Shown in pieces: positions 50,964 through 60,772 of a stretch of 64,000 nt of DNA. The translations under genes were made by a program, and so were the position numbers. Within the stretch, counting starts at the first letter, position 1. Every line of letters starts with the position of its first letter. A model generated the notes under the pieces. It saw only the letters and a list, made by a program, of their open reading frames with translations. It was not told where the DNA came from and made no database searches. The DNA comes from Flavobacteriales bacterium (GTDB lineage: Bacteria; Bacteroidota; Bacteroidia; Flavobacteriales_D; Sanyastnellaceae): NCBI GenBank assembly GCA_029238785.1, contig JAQWFN010000028.1, positions 1 through 64,000 on the forward strand, written 5' to 3'.

Positions 50964-53753
50964 ATGAAGTACTTAAACAGCTTGACGCTCCTTTCGATTT
51001 TGCTATTTGCTTTCGGGATGAGTTCCCATTTGAGCATGAATGCACAAGATTGTATTTCTGGTGCTCTCATCTTCGAATCCAACATCAACGACGGCGGTCC
51101 GCAACAAATTTCTTACAACCTTAGCAATACAGACACCTTTGAGATGATCGAAGCTGGTGGTATGGGATTGGGAAATAATGAGGCCCAAAGCATTTCGTTT
51201 TGCATTCCAGAAGGGTGTTATACCTTAGTGGTTCAGGGAAACGCAGAAGCGCTCAATTCGGGGTTTTTTAATGCTGAAATACAACTCGGAGGCGCAGTGC
51301 TTAGTCCGGAAATTTCAATTTTTGGCGGTACAATTTATTATGAATTCTGCACCACAGAAGGCTTTGTTAGTTGTCCTCAAGAGATTGAGGTCATGCCTTC
51401 TCCTAACCCATGTGGTGCTTTTGTTTTCGCTATTCCTAGTTACGAGAATCACCCAGGTATCAGCTGGTTTTTGCCAGACGGTAGCGTTTTTATTGGTGGA
51501 GGAGTGGTAGAGTATGCTCCGGAAATGTCAGGCCAATTTGAGGTATGTGCGGCATTGGAAACGCCCAATTGTCCGAACGGAGTTGAACTCTGCGCAAGTT
51601 TTGTTTCCAATTGCTTGGACGACTGTGAGTTTTCCATTTCATCCGAAGTAACGAACAACGGTAATTTTATTTTTAGCGCTGAAAACATACTGGGAGCACC
51701 GCTGCCAGGGCTTACTTACAGCTGGTTTGTAGATGGAGAATTGATTGAAACGAATGAAGGCATCTTCTTCGATTATTCTTGGGACGATTGTGAACTCCAC
51801 GAAGTAGGACTCCTTGCTAGTAGCGAGTTTTGTTCTTCCGAAGTGAGTATTTTTGTTGAGGGCGCTGGTTGTGAAAACAATTGCCCTCAGGAGATTGCTT
51901 TTGGGAATGATGGATGTAATTATTGGTTTGAAGTGGGTAGCGCTTGGCCAAATGAAAGTGTAACGTGGTATATCGGTGGTTTGGTCTTTGAAGGCGGACA
52001 CTATTTTACGTACAACAATGATGGCTTTTCAGGAGAGGAAGTCATAACGGCCGTGATCAATAACGGAGAATGTGAGGGTTACCAAGTTTCTACGTGGATC
52101 AATTTTGATGATGATTGTGGCTGTTCTTCTGCTTTTGAATATATGATGTCTGATAATGGCCAATTAATGGCCTATCCGCTTGAAGCCTATGACCCAGGAA
52201 TTTACTACTCATGGGTATTGGATGGGCAATGGTTTGAGGGCTCTCAGTATGAAATAGCAGCAGATCTGGAATGTGGGACTCACGAGCTCTGTCTTTACAT
52301 GGAAAGCGGCAACTGTTTGTCAAATACCTGCCAAGATATTAATGTAGACTGCGCTAACTGTGATTTGAACCTTGTAGCTTTAATGGACAATTGTGCGGGC
52401 TTCTTTTATATCGAGAACCCCGGTGTTTCAGAAATCCTATGGTTTACCGAAAACGGAAGTGTTCTCTCAGGAAATGAAGTAGTGATTGAATTTGAGAATG
52501 ATGGTCCGCACATCATCTGTGTAAATGCCATATTACCCGGTTGTGGTTTGCTTGATGCCTGCATAACAGTAGAAAGTGAATTCTGCGATGAAGCATGCAC
52601 TCCTGTGAGTTTTGCTATGGACAGTTTTGTGGGTGAGGGCGGTCCTACAGAGGCCTACATGAACATCATTAATCAAGATGGGCAATTTTGGAGCTTGGTG
52701 GCGAGCTACACAGAAAACAACACCTTCTTCGATGGCGAACTTTGCTTGCCTGATGGATGTTACGAGGTGCTGATAGACACACCAATAGGCACAGATAACC
52801 CTGATGCATTTTTTTCTGCCGCTTTTGTTGATGGCCAGGAACTTGAGTTTACTCACGGACCAACATGGAATGGAGTGGTTTACGAATATGGTTTCGCCTT
52901 GAATAGTGATTGCGGCATAGATGAGTGCAATTTGGCCATCGATTTAATCAGCCAAAATGGGAATGCCTATCTGTTCACAGCAGAAACAGATGTTTGGGCT
53001 GAAGGAATCTCTTGGTTTGTTGATGGCGAATTCGTAGAAATGAGCGCCAATTTCGATGTCGCACTAGACCCTGGTCAGCACGAAGTTTGCGCCATGATTG
53101 AAACACCTGCTTGCCCAGAAGGTGTTTGGTCTTGTCTTGAAATCATGGTGGATGAAGACGAAATTTGTGTTCCAATCTTGTTTCAAATCTCGGTAGATGG
53201 CGAATTACTTGAAGACCTTTTAATTAGCTATAATGCCGAAAGTTTGTTGGGAAGCATCGAAGGAGAGCTGCTCTTATCAAGTATTCAAGGTGAAGCAAGT
53301 GTGCTTGCTTGCGTACCAGAAGGATGCTACAATTTAACGCTTGGCATGGAAGAAGGAGTGCTTATTCCGCTCTTGTTAAATACCTTCATTGATGGTGAAT
53401 TCAGCTTCGATTATGTGATTGATCCACTAGCTCAAACGATGAGCATTGAATTTGGTGTGAATGCCGAATGTTCGAATACGATCAGTGAGAACACAGAAAA
53501 ACAAGACCTGCTCATTTACCCTGTACCAGCAGATCAGGTCTTAAATGTTGTTTTACCCGAAAACACTGCAGGTGCTGTTTGGGAGATCATGAATGCAAAC
53601 GGACAATTAGTTGCTTCTGGTGTTATTCAGCAGGTGGGGCTAAATCGTTTCGACATTGCTGATTTTGCTGCCGGAGTATATCATTTCCAAGTGAGGATCT
53701 TGGATAATAATGAATTTGACCTCTTACAAAAAACATGGATAGTTACGCACTGA
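50964..53753 (+). CDS. Acidic Cys-rich modular T9SS type A protein (1 of 2)
   Basis: 929 residues. Signal peptide KYLNSLTLLSILLFAFGMSSH ... NAQ. The mature protein is very acidic and rich in paired Cys. It contains a sandwich block ending CIPEGCYTLVV, repeated later as CLPDGCYEVLI and CVPEGCYNLTL, and PKD-like modules with W-F-D/NG (YSWFVDGELIE, YYSWVLDGQWFE, ISWFVDGEFVE). A type A sorting domain ends it (LLIYPVPADQVLNVVLPE ... QKTWIVTH). A terminator follows, so it is probably monocistronic. Related to the gene at 54021. Confidence 0.88.
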   Translation: MKYLNSLTLLSILLFAFGMSSHLSMNAQDCISGALIFESNINDGGPQQISYNLSNTDTFEMIEAGGMGLGNNEAQSISFCIPEGCYTLVVQGNAEALNSGFFNAEIQLGGAVLSPEISIFGGTIYYEFCTTEGFVSCPQEIEVMPSPNPCGAFVFAIPSYENHPGISWFLPDGSVFIGGGVVEYAPEMSGQFEVCAALETPNCPNGVELCASFVSNCLDDCEFSISSEVTNNGNFIFSAENILGAPLPGLTYSWFVDGELIETNEGIFFDYSWDDCELHEVGLLASSEFCSSEVSIFVEGAGCENNCPQEIAFGNDGCNYWFEVGSAWPNESVTWYIGGLVFEGGHYFTYNNDGFSGEEVITAVINNGECEGYQVSTWINFDDDCGCSSAFEYMMSDNGQLMAYPLEAYDPGIYYSWVLDGQWFEGSQYEIAADLECGTHELCLYMESGNCLSNTCQDINVDCANCDLNLVALMDNCAGFFYIENPGVSEILWFTENGSVLSGNEVVIEFENDGPHIICVNAILPGCGLLDACITVESEFCDEACTPVSFAMDSFVGEGGPTEAYMNIINQDGQFWSLVASYTENNTFFDGELCLPDGCYEVLIDTPIGTDNPDAFFSAAFVDGQELEFTHGPTWNGVVYEYGFALNSDCGIDECNLAIDLISQNGNAYLFTAETDVWAEGISWFVDGEFVEMSANFDVALDPGQHEVCAMIETPACPEGVWSCLEIMVDEDEICVPILFQISVDGELLEDLLISYNAESLLGSIEGELLLSSIQGEASVLACVPEGCYNLTLGMEEGVLIPLLLNTFIDGEFSFDYVIDPLAQTMSIEFGVNAECSNTISENTEKQDLLIYPVPADQVLNVVLPENTAGAVWEIMNANGQLVASGVIQQVGLNRFDIADFAAGVYHFQVRILDNNEFDLLQKTWIVTH

Positions 53754-53786
53754 TCGTGGTGCTGAGCAACTCATTTTTGCTTATCG

Positions 53787-53816
53787 AAAAGGACTCACAT
53801 CAAGTGGGTCCTTTTT
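53787..53816 (+). terminator. Intrinsic terminator after the 929-residue T9SS gene
   Basis: AAAAGGACTCAC / GTGGGTCCTTTT with a 5-nt loop and a T tract; one wobble pair in the stem. Confidence 0.88.
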
Positions 53817-53866
53817 CGTTTTCAACAGCTTATTAACAATAGCTATTTAGTAATCGATTGATATTG

Positions 53867-53899
53867 TTGCGAATAGCTAAAGTGCCTTCCTTACTTTTG
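53867..53899 (+). promoter_or_regulatory. -33/-7 promoter of the 773-residue T9SS gene
   Basis: TTG (53867-53869), a 22-nt spacer and TACTTTTG (53892-53899). The predicted leader to 54021 is about 115 nt, long for this genome. Confidence 0.75.
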
Positions 53900-54020
53900 T
53901 TCAAGGCACAGAAACGTCTGTCTTAGATATGAAACCCTTATGAAGCAACAGCGTAAAAAATGTTGTTGAATCGTTGTATATCAACCCTAAACTTTAAATA
54001 CTTACCTAATCTTTAGAAAT

Positions 54021-56342
54021 ATGAGAGTAATCTTTACCTTCATCACAATGATGTTGGCACTCCCTTTCCTTGGAACTGCCAATGCCCAAAATGGACTTAT
54101 CTGTCCAGAAACAATTACTGTAGAAGCCTTGGAATGCGGGACCTATGCTATGAGCATCCAGAATGTTGATACAGAAGTTTCAGTTCAATGGATTATTAAC
54201 GGTATTACAGACCAATCAACAACAGATAACACTGTATTCATGCAGTCTACTGGCGGTATGATTGAGGTAATTGCGGTTTATTCAAGCCTGGAATGTGGGA
54301 CAACAGAATTGATGACTTCCTTTGAGGCTCAAGATTGTGGTTGTGACGCTAACTTTGACTTCGACCTTGATGGAAACTTGCTTACAGCAACACCTTCATT
54401 GCCGGAGGATATGGAGGCATTCTATGGTTGGTCTGTGAATGGTAGTACTATCGAGGTCAACTATAACCTAGAGTACACTTTAGATGCTCCTGGAGAATAT
54501 GAACTTTGCTTAACAAAGGAGTCTCCAAATTGTAACATTGAATTTTGCCAAACAGTAATTCTCGAAGGAGCTTGTCCTGACGCCATTAACATTGAAGAGG
54601 TAAGTTGTGGAGAATACAACCTTAGTATCGCCACAGAAGATACAGGCGTGAATGTAGAGTGGTATGTTGGCGGTGTTCTTCAAGATGAAACGGGAGCAAG
54701 CATTTCATTGAGTTTAGATAACGCCGCGGTGGTTGATATCTTTGCTTTGTTTACGAGCGATGCTTGTGAAGCTGCAGAGATTGAAGACTTTATTGAAGTG
54801 CCAGATTGTGCTTGCAACGCTGATTTTGAATACACCCTAGATGGAGACATGGCTTCGTTTACACCAACACTTGCCGAAGAAATGGGAGAGGTGTTCTACA
54901 ACTGGTCTGTAAACGGAAATACTGTTAGCCAATCTTACCTCTTCGATTATACCTTTGAAGAATGTGGAGATTACACCATCTGTTTAACAAAAGAAAATCC
55001 ACTTACTCAGTGCAACGAAACAACGTGCCAAGACATCAATATTGCTTGTGATTGTCCAACAGCTATTGGCGTTGATAACCCAAGCTGTGGTGTTTATGTG
55101 TTTAGCATTGAGGGAGCTGCAGCAGAGGGAACTGTTACTTGGTTCGTTGCTGGTGTTGAGCAAGATGAAACAGGAACTAGCCTTGAAGTTAGTTTTGATG
55201 CAAGCGGTACCTATGATGTGTTTGCCGTGTACAATGATTTGCTTTGTGCAGATGTTGAGATGGAAACTGCAGTTGAAGTACCAAACTGTGCATGTGATGC
55301 CACCTTCACTGGTGAAGTAGTGGACAATATGGGCATGTATGAGCCAGTGTTGCCTTTCAACCCAGACTTCTTTTACTACTGGGCAGTAGATGGCAGCACA
55401 ATCTTCGAAGGTTACTCATTCGAAACAACTTTTGAAACATGTGGTGAGTTTGAAGTATGCCTTCTTGTTGAAGGTTTGGATTGTGAAGCCCAATCTTGCC
55501 AAATGGCAGAAGTAGCTTGCGACGATTGTAACATCGATATCCAAGTTAACGCGGAGAATGGAGACATCTACAGTTTCCAAGCAATGACGGATGCTACCCT
55601 TGTAAACTGGTCGGTAAACGGAGAGTTTATTCAAGCTGGTTTGGAGTTTGTTTTTGAATTTGGTCAGGGAGACTTTGTTGTTTGCGCAGAAGTTAATGAC
55701 CTAGAATGTACTGAAGGCGGAAGCGCTTGCGTTGACATTCACAACCCAGGAGTTGCAGATTGTACAGAGTTGACTTATGTGGTGGATTTTGAAACTACTC
55801 AAGCAGCAGACTTGATCTTGCCTTACTTGATCAGTACTTTGGATTTCGCAATTGAGAATGAAATGGAAATCAACACCTTCAACACTCAATCAACGATCAG
55901 TGCTTGTGTTGCAGATGGATGCTACAACTTTAACTTGGACATGGGAATGGGTGCAGATGCGGCCTTCTCTGTTATGGCCTACGTGAATGGTGAACTCGCT
56001 TTCACTTACAACGCAGAACCAATGGAAACAAACATCACATTTGATGTAGGGGTGAACGTAACATGTGAAGACAACGTGAACAACATCGATGCTTTGAGCA
56101 TGATCACCTATCCAAACCCAACAAGCGGTGCCTTGAACATTGAACTTCCTCAAACATTGAGCGAAGTGAGCTACGTGTTAACTGATCTCACTGGGAAAAC
56201 AGTTCAAAGCGCTACCTTATCTCAAGGTCTGAACAGCCTTGAACTAGGGGCTTTGGCGAACGGCATGTACAATTTAACTGTGATTGGAATGAACGGGAAC
56301 CAAGCTGTTCAAATGAACAATAGAGTGATTGTTCAGCGCTAA
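54021..56342 (+). CDS. Acidic Cys-rich modular T9SS type A protein (2 of 2)
   Basis: 773 residues. Signal peptide RVIFTFITMMLALPFLGTANAQ. Two module kinds alternate: B (CP..I ... CG.Y ... V.W.V.GV.QDETG ... DVFA.Y ... C.CDA) and A (FYNWSVNG ... YTFEECGDYTICL ... CQ), in roughly 150-residue BA pairs repeated three times over residues about 28-510. A variant A-like unit follows, then a terminal domain with CVADGCYNFNL (about 590-690) shared with the gene at 50964, and a type A sorting domain (MITYPNPTSGALNIELPQ ... MNNRVIVQR). Strongly acidic, which could mean Ca2+ binding. Function unknown. Confidence 0.88.
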   Translation: MRVIFTFITMMLALPFLGTANAQNGLICPETITVEALECGTYAMSIQNVDTEVSVQWIINGITDQSTTDNTVFMQSTGGMIEVIAVYSSLECGTTELMTSFEAQDCGCDANFDFDLDGNLLTATPSLPEDMEAFYGWSVNGSTIEVNYNLEYTLDAPGEYELCLTKESPNCNIEFCQTVILEGACPDAINIEEVSCGEYNLSIATEDTGVNVEWYVGGVLQDETGASISLSLDNAAVVDIFALFTSDACEAAEIEDFIEVPDCACNADFEYTLDGDMASFTPTLAEEMGEVFYNWSVNGNTVSQSYLFDYTFEECGDYTICLTKENPLTQCNETTCQDINIACDCPTAIGVDNPSCGVYVFSIEGAAAEGTVTWFVAGVEQDETGTSLEVSFDASGTYDVFAVYNDLLCADVEMETAVEVPNCACDATFTGEVVDNMGMYEPVLPFNPDFFYYWAVDGSTIFEGYSFETTFETCGEFEVCLLVEGLDCEAQSCQMAEVACDDCNIDIQVNAENGDIYSFQAMTDATLVNWSVNGEFIQAGLEFVFEFGQGDFVVCAEVNDLECTEGGSACVDIHNPGVADCTELTYVVDFETTQAADLILPYLISTLDFAIENEMEINTFNTQSTISACVADGCYNFNLDMGMGADAAFSVMAYVNGELAFTYNAEPMETNITFDVGVNVTCEDNVNNIDALSMITYPNPTSGALNIELPQTLSEVSYVLTDLTGKTVQSATLSQGLNSLELGALANGMYNLTVIGMNGNQAVQMNNRVIVQR

Positions 56343-56365
56343 TTATTCTTAGGAAATAGATATCT

Positions 56366-56396
56366 AAAAGGGCTTCACTGCGGTGAGGCCCTTTTT
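56366..56396 (+). terminator. Intrinsic terminator after the 773-residue T9SS gene
   Basis: AAAAGGGCTTCAC / GTGAGGCCCTTTT with a 4-nt loop, then a T tract, 24 bp after the stop. Confidence 0.9.
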
Positions 56397-56514
56397 GTTT
56401 TAACAAGGCGCATGAATAACTTGCGTTTTTTAACTGAATCCCATAGCATTCAATCGTGTAGCAAGTGATTGATTTTCCTAACTTCGCACTCGTCCAACTT
56501 TTAGGAAAAGTATC

Positions 56515-59500
56515 ATGAAGTATCAAAAAATTAACCTCCTCACCGGATGGAGCATCTGGCTCATCGCAACGGTTGTTTACTTGCTTACCATTGAACCAAC
56601 TTCCAGTTTCTGGGATTGTGGCGAGTTCATCGCATCAGCATTTAAATTAGAGGTTGGTCACCCACCAGGAGCACCATTGTTCATGATGTTGGCCAGAATG
56701 TTCTCCATGCTGGCCCCAAGTGGAAAAGAAGCAATGGCGGTGAACGTGCTTTCTGCGCTGTGCAGCTCCTTCACCATCCTTTTTCTCTTTTGGACGATCA
56801 CACATTTCGCTAAGAAAATTGCCACGAAAACTTTGGCCAAAGCCACTGAACTGAGCAAAACTCAAGTTGGAGGAATTATGCTGGCCGGTGCCATCGGAGC
56901 CTTGGCTTATACCTTCTCAGATTCATTCTGGTTTTCAGCCGTGGAAGGTGAAGTTTATGCGATGTCTTCTCTCTTCACCGCCCTTGTTTTCTGGGCGATT
57001 TTAAGATGGGAGGCACTGTCTTCAAACGACAGTTCTGAACTGCGTTGGATCATTCTTATCGCTTATTTGATGGGACTTTCAATTGGAGTCCACCTCTTGA
57101 ACCTCCTGGCAATTCCGGCCATCGCCTTTGTTTACTACTTCAAAAAATACCAACCAAACATCAAAGGAGTAGTTATTACTACAGTTATTTCTTTAGTGGT
57201 TTTGGGATTCATTCAATCGGGAATTATTCGCGGATTTGTTCTACTCGCAGCTAAGTTTGAGCTCTTTTTTGTTAATTCTATGGGAGCCAGTTTCAACACT
57301 GGAGTATTGGTTTACGCGGTGGTGGTGATTGCGCTGATTTCCTTCATCCTTTGGTTCACACAAAAAAAGGGCTACGCGGCACTTAATACCATTGCTTTAG
57401 GAACTACAATGCTGCTCATCGGTTATTCCACTTTCGCGCTTATCGTGGTGCGTTCTGCAGCAAACCCGCCCATGGATGAAAACAATCCGGAAAACATTTT
57501 CTCGCTGCTTTCTTACCTCAACCGGGAGCAATATGGCGACCGACCTTTACTTTTTGGTCAGTACTTCAATACGCCAACCATCGCAGATGACCCCTACCAA
57601 GATGGAGCAAAAACATGGGTGAAAAGCTACTCGGTAAGAAAAGAAGCTAGAGGAAGAACCTCCAGTCTCATCCGCTCTTACAGAAGTGAATTCGAAGCAA
57701 AAGCCTTCGCCGAGGAGCTGGGCGAGAAGCACTTTGTTCAAGAAGAATACATCGACTCTGGTGAAAAGCGTGACGCTATTCCAAACTACGATCCAGAATA
57801 CAGCGGTTTCTTCCCAAGGATGTACAGCTCTTCTGCCAACCACATTGCTGAATACAAGCAATGGAGTAACTACAAAGGATGGCAAAAAACGAGGGTTTAT
57901 TTTAGTCCGTTTACAGAACAAATGATGGACCGTGAGTCTTTCGCCATTCACCTCGACCTTGAAGTTTTGGGCAATGGGAAGAGCAAAGCTGAGCTCGAAA
58001 GAGACCTAAATAAACTCTTCAGAGCCTACAAGCACAAACCAAGCGATTTCTTCACGGTTGCTTCGGCAAACGAAATTGTGGTGAAGAGTCCAGGATCTAG
58101 CCAACAACAAAGTGCAGTGCTTAACGATGAACAAGTGCGCTACGCCCTTACACAATACCTTACGGATGTATTGAGCGAGAAACTCACTGAAGGAAGAGCT
58201 GCAGTTCAAAGCAAAGAAGCCCTCAAAAGCGAGTTGGAAAGAGCGGTGAATGAACTCATCATGAGAGCGAATCAAACCCGTTCAGAGGAAGACCGAAACC
58301 GTGCAGAATTCTACCAAAAACAACTGGCAGAACTTCAAAAAGAATTGCTTCCCTCATACGGAGAAGACTTCCGCTACTTCATGTCGTACCAAGTGAATTG
58401 GATGTATTTCCGCTACTTCATGTGGAACTTCGCAGGTAAGCAGAACGATTTACAAGGACACAAAGGCTTTATCGATGGAAACTGGCTTACAGGTTTGAAT
58501 TTTATTGATGAAGAACGACTTGGAAACAGAGACGAGATCAGCCAGCAACAAAAAGACAACAAGGGCTTCAATAGGTATTATTACTTGCCCCTCTTGTTGG
58601 GCCTCATTGGTCTGATTTTCCAGTTGCTGAAAACACCTAAAGACTTCTCGGTAACTGCGCTTTTATTCCTTTTAACCGGTTTGGCAATTGTGGTTTACTT
58701 GAACCAGTACCCACTTCAGCCAAGAGAGCGTGATTACGCCTACGTTGGGTCATTCTACGCATTTGCTATTTGGATTGGCCTTGGTGCATACGCCTTGTTT
58801 GACGCGGTGAATTTGAAATGGAAAGACTTCGGACCAATGGCGCTTTTGACCGTGGGTACAGGAATCGTGCTCTTAACAGTTGAGAATATTGTGGGCGATG
58901 ATAATGTGTGGTCGCTTTCTATCCTCTACATGAGTGGAATTGCACTTGCTGCGATGGCATTGATGAAAGTTCTTGGTAGTAATTCCGCTTTGCGCTTAGG
59001 TGCTGCCGGACTCATTTGCATCATCGTCCCTGGAGTGATGGCTGCCGATGGTTGGAACGACCACTCTCGTGCTAAGAGAACTACCGGTGTGGACTTTGCT
59101 AAAAACTACCTCGATAGCCTTGAACCCAATGCTATCATCTTCACTAATGGAGATAACGACACCTTCCCATTGTGGTATGTGCAAGAGGTAGAAGGCTACA
59201 GAACCGATGTTCGTGTGGTTAACCTGAGCCTTTTGAATACCGATTGGTATGCCGACCAAATGAAACGCGCGGCCTACGAATCTGCTCCTGTGCCTTTCTC
59301 GGTGCCTGAATACCAATACAGACAAGGAACACGAGATGTGGTTTTGTTGAACCCACCTGCAAATAGAGAAGATCCTTATGTTAACTTGAGTGAAGCCATG
59401 AAAGTGGCAACAGACGACAACATGCGTAGAGATTTTGGTGATGGAAAATCGTATGCTTACCTCCCATCTTATGCCTTGCGTATTCCTGTTGATTCAGCTG

Positions 59501-60414
59501 CTGTTGTTAACGCTGGGGTAGTAGCTCCTGAAGATGCCGATCAAATTGTTGATGCCATCGAATGGACCATCACAGATGGTGGAGATCGTCCGAAGAGCTA
59601 CTTGTTGAAAAACCACTTCCTCGTTCTCGACCTCTTGAACAACAACGATTGGAGCAGACCAATTTACTTTGCGGTAACTACTGGTCCGGATTCATACATA
59701 GGCCTTAACCAATACTTCCGCCTCGAAGGTTTGGCTTACCGTTTTGTGCCTGTGAAATATCCAGAAAACAGAAACCCGAACGTTCTTGGAGGCTTTGCTA
59801 GTGATTTGATGTATGAGAAAATCATGAACGACTTTCAGTGGGGTGGTATGGATGACGTTTCTGGAAATGGGGTGTATATGGACGAGAACAACAGAAGAAT
59901 GTCAGACAACCTGCGTCTTCAATTCTCGAACCTTGCAGAACAACTTATCGAAGAGAGCAAGAACAAAAAAGCACTCAATGTGCTAGATAAGGTTGTTGAA
60001 ATCACGCCAGAAAAGAACTTGCCTTACGATAGAATCATGCTTCCTATTATCGAAAGCTTGTATGAACTGAGTTCTAACGATACCCTGAAAACAGGGGCTG
60101 CAATCAATAGTGATTTGAGTGCGGAAGATCGTGCAAGAGCGAAAGAGCTTGCAGACCAGGTGGGCGAGCGCTTGTTCAGTATTTTCGAAGATGAAACCGA
60201 CTATTACTTAAGCCTTGACCCAGAATACTATAACGAAATTGTGGGCGAAGTGGGCTTGATGAAGCAAATCAACGAGCGTGTTCAACAGGTACTGAGCTTC
60301 TATCACCCAGAAGACCCTAAAGCCAAAGAATGGAATGATCGACTTAAAACGATATCGAAGAAAATTGAAGCCAAAGAAAAAGGCGTAACAATTCTTGACG
60401 ATGTTGAGTTTTAA
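56515..60414 (+). CDS. DUF2723 membrane glycosyltransferase (GT-C type)
   Basis: 1299 residues. The N-terminal half has about ten helices and the GT-C start LTIEPTSSFWDCGEFIASAFKLEVGHPPGAPLF, with the catalytic-type Asp/Glu in the first loop, as in protein O-mannosyltransferases; DUF2723 proteins are thought to glycosylate exported proteins in Bacteroidota. FAGKQNDLQGH (about residue 640) and the LNQYPLQPRERDYAYVGSF motif are family markers. The C-terminal ~450 residues are soluble, begin with FTNGDNDTFPLWYVQEVEG and end helical. Between about residues 440 and 625 lies an unusual charged coiled-coil insertion. Adjacent to two T9SS substrates that could be its targets. Confidence 0.9.
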   Translation: MKYQKINLLTGWSIWLIATVVYLLTIEPTSSFWDCGEFIASAFKLEVGHPPGAPLFMMLARMFSMLAPSGKEAMAVNVLSALCSSFTILFLFWTITHFAKKIATKTLAKATELSKTQVGGIMLAGAIGALAYTFSDSFWFSAVEGEVYAMSSLFTALVFWAILRWEALSSNDSSELRWIILIAYLMGLSIGVHLLNLLAIPAIAFVYYFKKYQPNIKGVVITTVISLVVLGFIQSGIIRGFVLLAAKFELFFVNSMGASFNTGVLVYAVVVIALISFILWFTQKKGYAALNTIALGTTMLLIGYSTFALIVVRSAANPPMDENNPENIFSLLSYLNREQYGDRPLLFGQYFNTPTIADDPYQDGAKTWVKSYSVRKEARGRTSSLIRSYRSEFEAKAFAEELGEKHFVQEEYIDSGEKRDAIPNYDPEYSGFFPRMYSSSANHIAEYKQWSNYKGWQKTRVYFSPFTEQMMDRESFAIHLDLEVLGNGKSKAELERDLNKLFRAYKHKPSDFFTVASANEIVVKSPGSSQQQSAVLNDEQVRYALTQYLTDVLSEKLTEGRAAVQSKEALKSELERAVNELIMRANQTRSEEDRNRAEFYQKQLAELQKELLPSYGEDFRYFMSYQVNWMYFRYFMWNFAGKQNDLQGHKGFIDGNWLTGLNFIDEERLGNRDEISQQQKDNKGFNRYYYLPLLLGLIGLIFQLLKTPKDFSVTALLFLLTGLAIVVYLNQYPLQPRERDYAYVGSFYAFAIWIGLGAYALFDAVNLKWKDFGPMALLTVGTGIVLLTVENIVGDDNVWSLSILYMSGIALAAMALMKVLGSNSALRLGAAGLICIIVPGVMAADGWNDHSRAKRTTGVDFAKNYLDSLEPNAIIFTNGDNDTFPLWYVQEVEGYRTDVRVVNLSLLNTDWYADQMKRAAYESAPVPFSVPEYQYRQGTRDVVLLNPPANREDPYVNLSEAMKVATDDNMRRDFGDGKSYAYLPSYALRIPVDSAAVVNAGVVAPEDADQIVDAIEWTITDGGDRPKSYLLKNHFLVLDLLNNNDWSRPIYFAVTTGPDSYIGLNQYFRLEGLAYRFVPVKYPENRNPNVLGGFASDLMYEKIMNDFQWGGMDDVSGNGVYMDENNRRMSDNLRLQFSNLAEQLIEESKNKKALNVLDKVVEITPEKNLPYDRIMLPIIESLYELSSNDTLKTGAAINSDLSAEDRARAKELADQVGERLFSIFEDETDYYLSLDPEYYNEIVGEVGLMKQINERVQQVLSFYHPEDPKAKEWNDRLKTISKKIEAKEKGVTILDDVEF

Positions 60415-60435
60415 CAAGAGAAAAAATGAGAATAA

Positions 60436-60463
60436 AAAAGGGGATGCGTAAACATCCCCTTTT
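60436..60463. terminator. Bidirectional intrinsic terminator
   Basis: AAAAGGGGATG / CATCCCCTTTT with a 6-nt loop, flanked by an A run on the left and T-rich sequence on the right. It lies between the DUF2723 stop and the convergent 49-codon gene and can serve both. Confidence 0.9.
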
Positions 60464-60491
60464 CTTTCTAATTAATTTTAACCAAAACGAA

Positions 60492-60641
60492 TTAACTAAA
60501 TAAGCTTACTTCCTTATAACCACGAGGAAACTTAACTGTCTTACGCGTGCGTTCGTAATAATTGCTCCAAAGCGGACCATTAAAGTCGTAAACATCTTGT
60601 GATGCCTTTTTCTCTGAAAGATGAGGTTTCGTTGTCTTCAT
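60492..60641 (-). CDS. 49-residue conserved-looking small basic protein
   Basis: ATG at 60641 to TAA at 60492, 49 codons. The product starts MKTTKPHLSEKKASQDVYDF and ends TVKFPRGYKEVSLFS; it is basic and aromatic-rich with no signal peptide or membrane segment. Support for coding: it is the only ORF in a 358-bp gap, begins with ATG, has genome-like codon use and is followed 29 bp downstream by a strong terminator oriented to end it. I do not recognise a family. Confidence 0.6.
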   Translation of the reverse strand: MKTTKPHLSEKKASQDVYDFNGPLWSNYYERTRKTVKFPRGYKEVSLFS

Positions 60642-60772
60642 GTTACAAGTAGTTTAGCGTTGTATTACAATGACGCAGCAGTTTAAAAAAGGGTTGCACA
60701 AACAGTTCTTCGATGATGGAGTTCGTCTCACCCACTCATATTTCCTAACTTTCGCTCCTGTAGATTTTATAT

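Noticed and set aside
53929-53969. Two overlapping mini-ORFs (MKPL and MKQQRKKCC) in the leader of the 773-residue T9SS gene
   Set aside because: Too short to separate from chance without conservation; the long leader is noted in the promoter entry.
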